NCBI GenBank assembly: GCA_934486895.1
Contig: CAKSQZ010000007.1
Coordinates: forward strand, 1-64,000
DNA from: an uncultured Eubacteriales bacterium
GTDB lineage: Bacteria > Bacillota > Clostridia > Oscillospirales > Acutalibacteraceae
DNA length: 64,000 nucleotides
Direction: 5' to 3'
Position numbers and translations under genes: made by a program. Position 1 is the stretch's first letter; the number at the start of each line of letters is the position of its first letter. Below, in pieces: positions 25,759 to 34,353 of the stretch. The notes beneath the pieces are model-generated. The model saw nothing but the letters and a program-made list of their open reading frames with translations, ran no database searches and was not told where the DNA came from.

Positions 25759-25781
25759 CGAGGTGCGCAGCACGCACCTCG
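25759..25781 (+). other. Perfect 9-bp hairpin joining the two repeat copies
   Basis: CGAGGTGCG and CGCACCTCG pair perfectly around the loop CAGCA. The 3' arm runs directly into the duplicated tRNA tail CCCGGTCAGCGGCACCA, so it replaces the normal 5' part of the tRNA. Confidence 0.75.
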
Positions 25782-25949
25782 ATCCCGGTCAGCGGCACCA
25801 AAGGGCAGGATCAAACTTTAGATTTGGTGCTGTCCTTTTGATTTGTATTACTTGAAAGGGATCGAACCGATTGCGGATATTCGTCGGTTGCCGCGAGGAT
25901 ACGAGTCGGCGAGACGAATTAGCAATAATGCCGACAGCGTAAGCTGTCA
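25779..25949 (+). repeat. Structured repeat, copy 2 (with an orphan tRNA-Leu 3' end)
   Basis: This is the second 171-bp copy, 191 bases downstream of the first. It begins with the 22-base tRNA-Leu tail including CCA but has no anticodon or D-arm. Its terminator-like hairpin (25800-25839) carries one mismatch and extra G-U pairs. The terminal stem is perfect (GACAGC-GTAA-GCTGTC) where copy 1 has a G-U pair. Confidence 0.9.
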
Positions 25950-25950
25950 A

Positions 25951-25985
25951 AAAAGCACTGAACTTTTGCGGTTCAGTGCCTTTTT
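25951..25985. terminator. Bidirectional terminator after the repeats and the MATE gene
   Basis: GCACTGAAC/GTTCAGTGC (25955-25963 and 25971-25979) is flanked by A and T runs. It sits between the repeat array (plus) and the stop of the MATE fusion gene (minus). Confidence 0.85.
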
Positions 25986-25987
25986 GT

Positions 25988-27979
25988 TTAAATCAGATCT
26001 ATTATCCGCTCGGGCTCGGGCTTTGATTTCGGCTTAAAATCGCTCCTCTGCTCAACATAATTGATTATCTTTTCGGCGGTCCTGTTTATGCCTATCGATG
26101 AATCAAGCACAAGATCATAGTTATCTTCATCGCCCCAGCGCTTGCCGGAAATGTGCCGATAATAAGACGCTCTTGCTTTATCGGAACGGTTGATATTCCG
26201 CTCCGCTTCTTCTATAGAATCGCCGTAAACCTCCATTACACGGGTAATGCGACAGTCCTTCGGAGCGTTGATAAACACCTTAACGACATTGCTTCTGTCG
26301 TTCAAAACATAGTCTGCCGATCTGCCGACGATAACACAGCTTCCCTCATCGGCAATTTTATTTATGATCTTACTTTGCGCCGCGACAGCATACTGCACGA
26401 CATTTGTGCTGAGATACAGATCGCGCATTACAGACGGCGAGTTTTTATGAATATCAGAGATGAACTCCGCATCTAATCCGCTTTCGTGAGCCGCCAGAGC
26501 GATCATCTCCTTATAATAAAACGGAATACCGAGCCTCTCTGCGACCACCTTGCCTATCTGTTTGCCTGATGAACCGTGTTTTCTTGCTATTGTTATGATA
26601 ACTCCGGGCGACGACTGCTCGAGCTTTGCAGGGATATTTTCGACCTTCTTGTTCTTGACATACTCATTTGAAAGAAAGCTTCGATAAAACAAAAATCCGA
26701 ATATGCTTGTTATGACCTCTGTTACGGGAAAGGTGAGCCAAAAGAAATTCAGTCCCGCTCTTGAAAAGAGATACCCGAGCGGAACAAACAACACCACTGT
26801 TCTTATAATCGTCAGTACGGAGCTTTTCAGACTCATGCCGACCGCCTGAAAGAACACAGGAAAGATCAGCGACACGACCATAGGAATAAAGCTGATGCCT
26901 ACATAGTGAAAGCCGACTGCACCTATTTCGATAACTGCTTTATCCGAAGTGAACACGCTGAGCATTTGCGACGGTATCGCCTCAAAGCAGACCGTTCCTA
27001 TCGCCATGAGCGCAATACCGAATATCAGCGACCATAAAAGCGTTTTCTTGCATCGTTCTATATTTCTGCCGGCATAATTAAAGCTGATGACGGGGACTAT
27101 ACAGGTTTGCATAGCGCCGAGCGGAATGAAGAAAAACGACTGCCATTTATAATAAAGTCCGAGCGCGGTTACTGCCTGATCGGAAAATGCCGCGAGAATA
27201 AGATTCAGGCCTAAGATATAAAATGTATAGGCGGACTGCATCAGTATATTCGGCAGACCCAGGCGGAACACTCTTGCAATCAGGGCGGGAAAGCAAGACG
27301 GATAAGGTATTTTTTGAAGCGCACCGGGCATAACGATAAACGCCGCGATCACTTGCCCGGCGACAGTTGCCACAGCCGCACCTTCGATACCCATTTCGGG
27401 AAAGCCGAGCATGCCGAATATAAGCAGAGGGTCGAGCGCGATATTTGTAATCGCACCTATGATCTGTGCGACCATAGGTGTTTTCATATCTCCGTTCGCC
27501 TGAAGTATCTTTGTGAAAATGCTTTCAAAAAATATTCCGAAGCTCAAAACGCAGACAATTCTGCCGTACGACACAACATCTTTCATTACCGTTTCCGAAT
27601 CGGTTGACATAGCGGCATACGCAGGCATAATAAACCATGTAGTCATTGCGAAAATGAGCCAGAGCGCAACGGCAAGCGGAAATCCGATCCCTGCATATTC
27701 ATCAGCTCTCTTTTTATCGCCGACTCCGAGCGAAGCGGAAAGCGCGGTGTTGATTCCGACGCCTGTTCCGACCGCTAACGCTATCATAAGAAGCTGAAGC
27801 GGATAGACTATTGAAAGCGCAGTTAGTCCCGAATCGGAATATCTTCCGACAAAAAGGCTGTCTACGATATTGTAAAGTGCCTGAATTAGCTGTGCGAGCA
27901 TAATGGGCGGTGCAAGTTTTAAAAGAATTTTGCTGATCTTCTCTTTGCCGAACAGCGTGGTTGTTTCCAATTTTTTCAC
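25988..27979 (-). CDS. MATE efflux transporter fused to a cytidylate-kinase-like domain
   Basis: This 663-aa protein joins two families. Residues 1 to about 445 are a twelve-helix MATE transporter (KLAPPIMLAQLIQALYNIVD, VGTGVGINTALSASLG). Residues about 457-655 are a P-loop kinase of the cytidylate-kinase-like family: ITIARKHGSSGKQIGKVVAE, PFYYKEMIALAAHESGL, VIVGRSADYVL, SDKARASYYRHISGKRWGD and YDLVLDSSIGI. MATE proteins export drugs or metabolites by cation antiport; the kinase-like domain would sit in the cytoplasm. The start GTG 27979 is close to its Shine-Dalgarno, and a TTG three codons on is possible. A strong own promoter lies upstream. Confidence 0.9.
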   Translation of the reverse strand: MKKLETTTLFGKEKISKILLKLAPPIMLAQLIQALYNIVDSLFVGRYSDSGLTALSIVYPLQLLMIALAVGTGVGINTALSASLGVGDKKRADEYAGIGFPLAVALWLIFAMTTWFIMPAYAAMSTDSETVMKDVVSYGRIVCVLSFGIFFESIFTKILQANGDMKTPMVAQIIGAITNIALDPLLIFGMLGFPEMGIEGAAVATVAGQVIAAFIVMPGALQKIPYPSCFPALIARVFRLGLPNILMQSAYTFYILGLNLILAAFSDQAVTALGLYYKWQSFFFIPLGAMQTCIVPVISFNYAGRNIERCKKTLLWSLIFGIALMAIGTVCFEAIPSQMLSVFTSDKAVIEIGAVGFHYVGISFIPMVVSLIFPVFFQAVGMSLKSSVLTIIRTVVLFVPLGYLFSRAGLNFFWLTFPVTEVITSIFGFLFYRSFLSNEYVKNKKVENIPAKLEQSSPGVIITIARKHGSSGKQIGKVVAERLGIPFYYKEMIALAAHESGLDAEFISDIHKNSPSVMRDLYLSTNVVQYAVAAQSKIINKIADEGSCVIVGRSADYVLNDRSNVVKVFINAPKDCRITRVMEVYGDSIEEAERNINRSDKARASYYRHISGKRWGDEDNYDLVLDSSIGINRTAEKIINYVEQRSDFKPKSKPEPERIIDLI

Positions 27980-28003
27980 ATCCTGTTTTAATCCTTATAT
28001 CTA

Positions 28004-28031
28004 ATTATACTATTTTTTCCGACTGTGTCAA
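28004..28031 (-). promoter_or_regulatory. Promoter of the MATE-kinase fusion gene
   Basis: Read on the minus strand, TTGACA (28026-28031) and TATAAT (28004-28009) are separated by 16 bases, both perfect consensus hexamers. Confidence 0.85.
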
Positions 28032-28078
28032 CGGGGTTTACCGCTATTCCGATTTTATAAAAATTTTTAACTTAGGTA

Positions 28079-28107
28079 TTGACAAACGATATAATCGGTG
28101 TTATATT
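28079..28107 (+). promoter_or_regulatory. Promoter of the gntR-ABC operon
   Basis: TTGACA (28079-28084) and TATATT (28102-28107) are separated by 17 bases. An inverted repeat matching a YtrA-type operator follows immediately. Confidence 0.85.
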
Positions 28108-28110
28108 GTA

Positions 28111-28135
28111 ACTGTATTAACCGAATTAGTACAGT
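28111..28135 (+). promoter_or_regulatory. YtrA-type operator
   Basis: ACTGTA (28111-28116) and TACAGT (28130-28135) are exactly 13 bases apart, and inner TAA/TTA bases extend the symmetry. This closely follows the AGTGTA-N13-TACACT site known for Bacillus YtrA. It covers the expected transcription start, so binding would block the promoter. Confidence 0.75.
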
Positions 28136-28156
28136 TGGCACAGAAAGGAGCGTATT

Positions 28157-28531
28157 ATGTTCAGACTTGATCCGTTATCCGGTATTCCGATATACGAACA
28201 GCTTACAGAGCAGGTTGAAAAGCTGATAGTTGCGGGCGTTTTGAAGGCAAATGACAAACTGCCGAGCGTGAGGACACTTTCGGTGGAATTATCGGTCAAC
28301 CCGAACACTATTTCGCGGGCGTACAATGATCTGTGCGCGAAAGGCGTTATTTATTCGATTGCGGGTAAAGGGTGCTTTGTTTGCGAGAATGTTGACGACA
28401 TTCGCCGTTTGAGCACCGAAAAACTGATGAACGATCTTCGCGGTATACTCATAGAACTTCGCAAAGCCGGAATCGGAAAAACCGAAATTACAGATGAAAC
28501 AAACAGAATTTTTGAGGAGGAGATCATATGA
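28157..28531 (+). CDS. GntR-family transcriptional repressor, YtrA subfamily
   Basis: This 124-aa protein is a short GntR regulator. The winged helix reads IPIYEQLTEQVEKLI, NDKLPSVRTLSVELSVNPNT and SRAYNDLCAKGVIYSIAGKG, and a short helical tail takes the place of a large ligand domain. This is the YtrA type, which represses linked ABC transporter operons. ATG follows GAAAGGAG. It overlaps the ABC ATPase gene by four bases (ATGA), and the matching operator lies 20 bases upstream. Confidence 0.92.
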   Translation: MFRLDPLSGIPIYEQLTEQVEKLIVAGVLKANDKLPSVRTLSVELSVNPNTISRAYNDLCAKGVIYSIAGKGCFVCENVDDIRRLSTEKLMNDLRGILIELRKAGIGKTEITDETNRIFEEEII

Positions 28532-29442
28532 TTACAGCCGAAAAGGTGTCGAAAAATTTTGATGGCGCGGCAGCTCTTTCAAATGTCAGCTGCACGATTC
28601 CAAACGGCAGCGTTTACGGCATGGTCGGTTCAAACGGAGCCGGAAAATCCACATTTTTGCGGATACTGTGCGGAGTTTACAAAGCTGACGACGGAACTGT
28701 TTCAGCAGACGGCGAGGGTGTTTATGAAAATCCTAAAGTCAAATCGCAGATAGCATTTGTGCCCGATGAGCTTTTCTTCCCTACCGGAGCCAGCCTTGAA
28801 ACAATGGGGAAAAACTATGCGAATATATTTCGCGATTTCGATAAAGAGCGTTATCAAGAGCTGACAAAAGAATTTGAACTGCCTTTTAAAAGACCGATCG
28901 GTACATTTTCAAAAGGTATGAAGCGTCAGGCGGCAATAACGCTTGCCCTTGCGAGAAAGCCGAAATATCTGCTTTTTGATGAGACGTTTGACGGGCTTGA
29001 TCCGATAGTGAGAAACTATGCCAAGAGCATTATTATGAACGATGTTTCCGAGAGAAATGCGTCGGCGGTCATAACATCGCACTCGCTCAGAGAGCTTGAG
29101 GACACCTGCGATCAGCTTATGCTGCTTCACAAGGGCGGCATTGTTCTTGAAAGTGAAGTGACTAATCTCAAAACTTCGCTGTTTAAGATCCAGATCGCAT
29201 TCAACTTTCCCTATGACGAATCGCTTTTTGAAAATATCAATATTGTGAAATTCTCGAAAAGCGGCGCTGTTTCAAACATTATTGTCAGAGGCGACAGAGA
29301 TGAAGTCACACGGCGGCTTGCTGTTTTATCGCCTGTGATTATTGATATTCTTCCGCTGACGCTTGAAGAAGTGTTTACTTATGAAATGGAAGCACTCGGA
29401 TATGATTTTATTTCGCAGAAGGAGGAGATGTCGCATGAATAA
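28528..29442 (+). CDS. ABC transporter ATP-binding protein of the GntR operon
   Basis: This 304-aa ATPase has Walker A (MVGSNGAGKSTFLRIL), signature-like GTFSKGMKRQAAITLALA, Walker B (YLLFDETFDGLDPIVR) and the H-loop region (AVITSHSLRELED). A C-terminal extension of about 80 residues follows. It resembles YtrB/BcrA-type exporter ATPases, which pair with membrane proteins encoded next door. The start overlaps the GntR stop, and the end overlaps the membrane subunit gene by eight bases, so the three genes form one unit. Confidence 0.92.
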   Translation: MITAEKVSKNFDGAAALSNVSCTIPNGSVYGMVGSNGAGKSTFLRILCGVYKADDGTVSADGEGVYENPKVKSQIAFVPDELFFPTGASLETMGKNYANIFRDFDKERYQELTKEFELPFKRPIGTFSKGMKRQAAITLALARKPKYLLFDETFDGLDPIVRNYAKSIIMNDVSERNASAVITSHSLRELEDTCDQLMLLHKGGIVLESEVTNLKTSLFKIQIAFNFPYDESLFENINIVKFSKSGAVSNIIVRGDRDEVTRRLAVLSPVIIDILPLTLEEVFTYEMEALGYDFISQKEEMSHE

Positions 29443-31513
29443 GATTTTCGATAAAGGACTTTTTGTGAGCGGTCTTCGCCGCACAAAAACATTCGGAATT
29501 ACCGCGACGGTGATACTGGCTATCGTTTCGGTCATGATAGTGCTTATGACATCGTTTTCGGGAGCGCAGGCAAAAGGCTATGATATAACTGTGACGAGTA
29601 TTTCGTTTATGACATCGCAAATACACCTTGTGCTTTGTTTTTGCATTTTTGCACCGATCATGACGCTTTCGATGTTCAGCTTTTTAAACAAGCGTTCGGG
29701 CAGTGATTTTTATCATTCGATACCGCATAAAAGACAGGTCATAGCCGTTTCATTTATGCTTGCCGTGATGGTATGGACCGTTTTTATGATGGCTGTTTCA
29801 TCCGCGGTGGGTATGCTCACCGCAATGATCGCGCCGGGAATCCGCATTTCCTTTTCCGGTGCGCTGACATATTTGCTAGCTGTACTCGCAGGCACGTTTA
29901 TGGTGTCCGCGGCGGTGCTTATTGCGATGTCGCTGACAGGAACGCTGTTCTCAAATATTGCGGTGGCGCTTGTTATTATCTTTTTGCCGAGAGCGATACT
30001 AACTTTAGCGACGGCCATGATTCTCGATCAGTCGGACGCGCTGACTTCTCTGAGTCTGCCGTGGTATATGGATTATAACTGCAATGTCGCGGTAGGGACG
30101 GTGTTTTATCCGTTTTCGATGATCTTTGTGGGAGGATCGGCAGACAAAATGTTGTCGCTTTGCTCGCTTTTGTCGGTCGCTTACACGGCTGTACTCGGAC
30201 TTATCTATGCGGTTGTCGGCGTTCTGCTGTTCGGCCGCAGAAACAGCGAAGCGGCGGGTAAATTTGCCGCAACTAAAAAGCTCAACTCTATTGCAAGAGT
30301 TTGCATTGCACTTGTTTTCTGTCTGCCTGCCGCAATGACGCTTTTCAACTCAAACGCGAAAGATCCGTTTGTTATCGTGATTATTGCGACACTTTATCTG
30401 CCGGCGGTTATAGTTTACTTTGTTTGCGAGCTTATTTCCTCGCACAAGCTTTCAAGCCTTGTTCATGTGATACCCGGACTTTTGATACTGATACTTATTA
30501 ACGCCGCGCTTGTGCTCGGAATGAGGTTTATTTCCGACAGAGAGCTTGAATTCAAGCCTACTGCCGAGGAGATCAAAAGTGTGCAGGTGAGAGTGAGCGA
30601 TCTCAGCTTCAACATGGGGTTGCAACACAATGAAAACAGCAGGATATTTGCCGATGTGGACGGTGATGATACCAAAAAGATCGTCAGCGACAGTCTTTTG
30701 AACACGATAAACGGAAGCTATCAGAAATTCGATGATACGACAGGCGTTATCGTTAAGATAAAGACCGACAAGACCGAAAAGATCAGAAGAGTTTATATTC
30801 GCAGTGACCCGCTTAAGACTGTCATCTCTAAGCTTTGCAAGCAGGAAAGCCTTAAAAAGATGATCTGCGATATGCCCGAATATGATGAAAAAAATGTTGT
30901 TTTCCGCGAAATGCTCTACAACAAAAATTATTTGAACGCAGATCAGATGAGGACGGTTTATGAATCACTGAAAAAAGAGTTGTCTGCGCTGACCGTAGAT
31001 AACTGGCACGACGCGGTTTTAGGTATCGGCGACACTATTGCAAATGTGGAATTTAAAAAAGAATACAACGGCGAAGAAGTTGATATTTCAATGCCTGTGA
31101 GCTATGCTACGCCTAAGACATATTCGATTTATGCAAAGTATCTTGCGGCAACAAGCGAAAAGCAAGAGATAATAGACACGCTTAGCAGTATCTCTGAAGA
31201 ATATGACCCGGACTCGGATATGAACGGCGACGGTAAATACATTTTGCTGAAGTACTGCGACGGAAACGGCAACAGCTATGAATATGAATACAGCCCGCAA
31301 GACGGCAGAAACTTTAAAACGCTGGTTGGGCTTCTGAAAAACAACAAGGACAAGAACATAGAAACGACCGACGCTTATATAGCCGTATGCTGTCGGGTGT
31401 ATGTGAACAACATAGTATCCGATGTTTACATAGGTTACTTCTATCTGCCGAAAAACGGTATTCCAGGTGAGCTCAAAGCAGAATGGACTTCCGACGCTTT
31501 TATTGAAGAATAA
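29435..31513 (+). CDS. Large ABC transporter membrane protein with a C-terminal extracytoplasmic domain
   Basis: This 692-aa protein has several membrane helices in its first half (ATVILAIVSVMIVLMTSF, IHLVLCFCIFAPIMTLSMF, GTFMVSAAVLIAMSL), and the last is VIPGLLILILINAALVLGM near residue 345. About 320 mostly soluble residues follow without further helices and are probably outside the cell. I do not recognise the soluble domain. The ORF opens at 29363, but GGAGGAG precedes ATG 29435. It is the membrane partner of the ATPase just upstream, and the substrate is unknown. Confidence 0.85.
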   Translation: MNKIFDKGLFVSGLRRTKTFGITATVILAIVSVMIVLMTSFSGAQAKGYDITVTSISFMTSQIHLVLCFCIFAPIMTLSMFSFLNKRSGSDFYHSIPHKRQVIAVSFMLAVMVWTVFMMAVSSAVGMLTAMIAPGIRISFSGALTYLLAVLAGTFMVSAAVLIAMSLTGTLFSNIAVALVIIFLPRAILTLATAMILDQSDALTSLSLPWYMDYNCNVAVGTVFYPFSMIFVGGSADKMLSLCSLLSVAYTAVLGLIYAVVGVLLFGRRNSEAAGKFAATKKLNSIARVCIALVFCLPAAMTLFNSNAKDPFVIVIIATLYLPAVIVYFVCELISSHKLSSLVHVIPGLLILILINAALVLGMRFISDRELEFKPTAEEIKSVQVRVSDLSFNMGLQHNENSRIFADVDGDDTKKIVSDSLLNTINGSYQKFDDTTGVIVKIKTDKTEKIRRVYIRSDPLKTVISKLCKQESLKKMICDMPEYDEKNVVFREMLYNKNYLNADQMRTVYESLKKELSALTVDNWHDAVLGIGDTIANVEFKKEYNGEEVDISMPVSYATPKTYSIYAKYLAATSEKQEIIDTLSSISEEYDPDSDMNGDGKYILLKYCDGNGNSYEYEYSPQDGRNFKTLVGLLKNNKDKNIETTDAYIAVCCRVYVNNIVSDVYIGYFYLPKNGIPGELKAEWTSDAFIEE

Positions 31514-31514
31514 G

Positions 31515-31545
31515 AAAAAACGAGGACAAATGTCCTCGTTTTTTT
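31515..31545. terminator. Bidirectional terminator between the ABC operon and the ThuA gene
   Basis: AAAAAACGAGGACA and TGTCCTCGTTTTTT pair around a 2-nt loop. It ends both the plus-strand ABC operon and the minus-strand sugar operon. Confidence 0.92.
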
Positions 31546-31552
31546 ATTTAGA

Positions 31553-32269
31553 TCATTCCTCGATCGGTTTTACTTCTGCGTGCAGGCACTTATATTCAGG
31601 CAGTTTTGCCGGATTATATGCCCATCTCACGGCGTTTTTGATAATTGTCTGAATTTCGGGGATATAATAGGTCGGGTAAGCTTCATGACCGGGCTGGAAA
31701 TAGAATATCCTGCCTGCGCCTCTTACCCAGCAGCAACCCGAACGGAAGACCTCGCCGCCGGAGAACCAGCCCATAAGGACTACCTTGTCCGGCTCGGGAA
31801 TTGCAAACGGCTCACCGTACATCTCTTCTATCGGCAGCTTTACGCATTTGCCGATACCCTGTGTGATCTGATGTCCGGGTGCGATGTTCCAAAGAAGCTC
31901 AACATCGTCCGCCTCACGCCATGAAAGTGAGCAAGGTGTGCCGCAGAGGAGCTTGAACGGCTTTGAATTGTGTGCCGAATGAAGGAAGATGATGCCCATT
32001 CCGCGAAGAACAGCCTGCTGAACCATTTTTGCAACTTCGTCTGTTACTTCGTTGTGGCGGCAGTGAGCCCACCAGATCAGGACATCGGTATCATCGAGCA
32101 ATTCCTGTGTGATACCGCAGTTTTCATCATAAAGAGTTGTTGTTCTGACTTCGATATCATCGCACTTTAAGAAGCCGGCGATCTGATTATGTATTCCCTC
32201 GGGATAGACCTTACGGATGAACTCCTGCTCCTGCTCATGGAAAAACTCGTTCCAAACGGTTACTTTCAT
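31553..32269 (-). CDS. ThuA-like domain protein
   Basis: This 238-aa protein has a class-I glutamine-amidotransferase-like fold, as in ThuA (trehalose utilization). Visible stretches are VLIWWAHCRHNEVTDE, GIIFLHSAHNSKPFKLL, GWFSGGEVFRSGCCWVRG and FYFQPGHEAYPTYY. The catalytic Cys of true amidotransferases is not obvious, as usual for ThuA. Such proteins accompany oxidoreductases that form 3-keto sugars. It is the last gene of the four-gene sugar operon and ends at a shared terminator. Confidence 0.87.
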   Translation of the reverse strand: MKVTVWNEFFHEQEQEFIRKVYPEGIHNQIAGFLKCDDIEVRTTTLYDENCGITQELLDDTDVLIWWAHCRHNEVTDEVAKMVQQAVLRGMGIIFLHSAHNSKPFKLLCGTPCSLSWREADDVELLWNIAPGHQITQGIGKCVKLPIEEMYGEPFAIPEPDKVVLMGWFSGGEVFRSGCCWVRGAGRIFYFQPGHEAYPTYYIPEIQTIIKNAVRWAYNPAKLPEYKCLHAEVKPIEE

Positions 32270-32286
32270 AATAATTCTCCTTTAAA

Positions 32287-33351
32287 TCAGATATCGGTTT
32301 TGATAACTTCGCCTGTTTCGCTCGATTTGAACGCGGCTTCCATAACAAGCGCTGTTCTGAGAGCCTGCTGAGGCGTTACCTTGAGCGGCGCGCCTTCGAT
32401 AGCGGCGACAAACTGTTCATAGACAACGATCAGCTTATCGAGCTGTTCGGATTCGGGGATAATAAAGCTTTCGACTGTTTCGGGACGGCGCGGTGCCATT
32501 GTTTTTGTGGGGCCTGCCTTTGTCATAACGACATCCTCTTCCCACTTACTGTCGGACTCCTTGGCGCGGACGACCTCGCATTCCTCGCCCCAGTCTTTAA
32601 TTCTGAGTGTTCCCTCTTTGCCGAGGACATACCATCTCGGGAGCTTGATGTAGTTGTTGGTTTCAACCTCTACACGGGCTTTAATGCCGTTTGCAAAGGT
32701 CATATCCATACGGCAGTTATCATCCACTTCGACCTTATCGACGGTGTAGAGATCGGCATACACCGAAACCACCTTGCTATCGATAAGATAAAGAAGCTGA
32801 TCGATCAGATGAACGCCCCAATCGAGCATCATTCCGCCGCCGAGCTTTTTGACAGTCCGCCAGCCGCGCGGCATACCGCGGGAACCCTCTGTTCTCGATT
32901 CAATGCGATAAATGTCGCCGAGCATATGTTCATCATACGCTTTTTTGACCGCAAGAAAATCATGGTTTGTGCGGCGGTTATGGTCGATCGTGAAGATCTT
33001 GCCTGTGCGTTCTGCGACGGCGATGATCTCACGAAGTTCATCGGAACTCAATGTTACCGGCTTTTCGCAGATACAATGCTTACCCGCCTCTAACGCGGCT
33101 ATGCAATTATCCTTATGAGCGTCGTTCGTTGTGGCGACAAGGACAATATCGATCTCGGGATCGGAAAGCATTTCTTCCCTGCTCGAATATGTTTTCATGC
33201 CGAGCGACCGGGCATATTCCATGCGCTTTTCATTGATATCATAGACGCCGACAGGCTGAACACGGACATTTGTGTATTCTACCATTTCTTTATAATGGCA
33301 GGTTGCCATTGAGCCGAAACCGATTATACCTACTTTATAGATCTTGCTCAT
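32287..33351 (-). CDS. Gfo/Idh/MocA-family NAD(P)-dependent oxidoreductase (1)
   Basis: This 354-aa protein has an N-terminal Rossmann fold (KVGIIGFGSMATCHYKEM) and the family EKP motif (CICEKPVTLSSDEL). In the substrate domain LGGGMMLDWGVHLIDQLLY is typical and carries the conserved Asp and His. Members oxidise or reduce sugars, inositols or glycosides at a ring hydroxyl. The substrate is not assignable. It begins one base after the TIM-barrel gene and shares family, but not close sequence, with the operon's first gene. Confidence 0.93.
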   Translation of the reverse strand: MSKIYKVGIIGFGSMATCHYKEMVEYTNVRVQPVGVYDINEKRMEYARSLGMKTYSSREEMLSDPEIDIVLVATTNDAHKDNCIAALEAGKHCICEKPVTLSSDELREIIAVAERTGKIFTIDHNRRTNHDFLAVKKAYDEHMLGDIYRIESRTEGSRGMPRGWRTVKKLGGGMMLDWGVHLIDQLLYLIDSKVVSVYADLYTVDKVEVDDNCRMDMTFANGIKARVEVETNNYIKLPRWYVLGKEGTLRIKDWGEECEVVRAKESDSKWEEDVVMTKAGPTKTMAPRRPETVESFIIPESEQLDKLIVVYEQFVAAIEGAPLKVTPQQALRTALVMEAAFKSSETGEVIKTDI

Positions 33352-33352
33352 T

Positions 33353-34318
33353 CTATGCCCACCACATTTCTCCCGATGACTGATAGATAAGCACTTCTTT
33401 CAGGAAGGCAACGGCCTTTTCAAGACCCTCTGTCGGAGACATAAGAGCATCCTCATGCTCAATACTGACAGCGCCGTCATATCCTGTTGCACGAAGAGCA
33501 CTGATGATATCGTTCCATACTTCTTTGCCATGACCGTAGCCGATGGTTCTGAACAGCCATGAACGACCGAGAGCATCATCAAAGCCCTTTAAGTCGAGCA
33601 CGCCGTTTACAGAGGTGTTATATTCATCGATCTTAGTATCTTTAGCATGGAAGTGATAAATAGCGCCTTTAAGAGCCTTTATCGCTCTGACGGGATCAAT
33701 ACCCTGCCAGAACAGGTGCGACGGATCAAGGTTTGCGCCGATGATATCGCCGACAGCTGCGCGAAGCTTTAATAAAGATTCGGGGTTATAGACAACAAAG
33801 CCGGGGTGAAGCTCGAAAGCGATCTTCTTGACACCGTGAGCCGATGCGAAAGCCGCTGTGTCCTTCCAATAGGGGATAACCTTCTCCTCCCACTGCCATT
33901 TGAGGATCTTGCGATAGTCCTCAGGCCACTGGCAGGTTACCCAGTTCGGATTTTCGGAGTTCTCGCAGTCGCCCGGGCAGCCCGAGAAGCCGACGATAGT
34001 GTCAACTCCGAGTCGCTCTGCCGCCAAGATCGCATTTCTGAACTGCTTATCGTAATCCTCGGCAATAGCCTTATTCGGGTGCAGAGGGTTGCCGTGGCAG
34101 CTAATTGCGGAGATCTCGATATTATACTTTTCGAGCAGAGCTTTATACTCTTTAACCGCATTATCGTCTTTAATAAGTTTTTCGGCATCGAGATGGCTGT
34201 TTCCGGGATATCCGCCCGCACCGATCTCTATGCACTGAACGCCGAGTTTATTGAGATACTTCAAAGCGTCCTCAAATGAATACTGACTGAGTACCGGATT
34301 CATTACACCGAGTTTCAT
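33353..34318 (-). CDS. Xylose-isomerase-like TIM-barrel protein (sugar phosphate isomerase/epimerase family)
   Basis: This 321-aa protein is an AP-endonuclease-2/xylose-isomerase-like TIM barrel. Metal-binding positions are visible in KIAFELHPGFVVYN, GANLDPSHLFWQG, YHFHAKDTKID and GAVSIEHEDAL. The start MKLGVMNPVLSQYSFEDAL is standard for the group. Enzymes of this type isomerise, epimerise or lyse keto sugars made by Gfo/Idh partners. GGAGG precedes the ATG. It lies between two oxidoreductase genes. Confidence 0.9.
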   Translation of the reverse strand: MKLGVMNPVLSQYSFEDALKYLNKLGVQCIEIGAGGYPGNSHLDAEKLIKDDNAVKEYKALLEKYNIEISAISCHGNPLHPNKAIAEDYDKQFRNAILAAERLGVDTIVGFSGCPGDCENSENPNWVTCQWPEDYRKILKWQWEEKVIPYWKDTAAFASAHGVKKIAFELHPGFVVYNPESLLKLRAAVGDIIGANLDPSHLFWQGIDPVRAIKALKGAIYHFHAKDTKIDEYNTSVNGVLDLKGFDDALGRSWLFRTIGYGHGKEVWNDIISALRATGYDGAVSIEHEDALMSPTEGLEKAVAFLKEVLIYQSSGEMWWA

Positions 34319-34353
34319 TGATAATTACCTCCGTTTTATTTTACTTGAATATA

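Noticed and set aside
25588..25949. Genomic island or prophage att sites
   Set aside because: The tRNA tail is duplicated only 191 bases apart, and no integrase or cargo lies between the copies.
25652..26037. Two similar 64-67-aa plus-strand ORFs in the repeats
   Set aside because: They arise because the repeat unit is duplicated. They lack Shine-Dalgarno sites, and the sequence is full of RNA-type hairpins.
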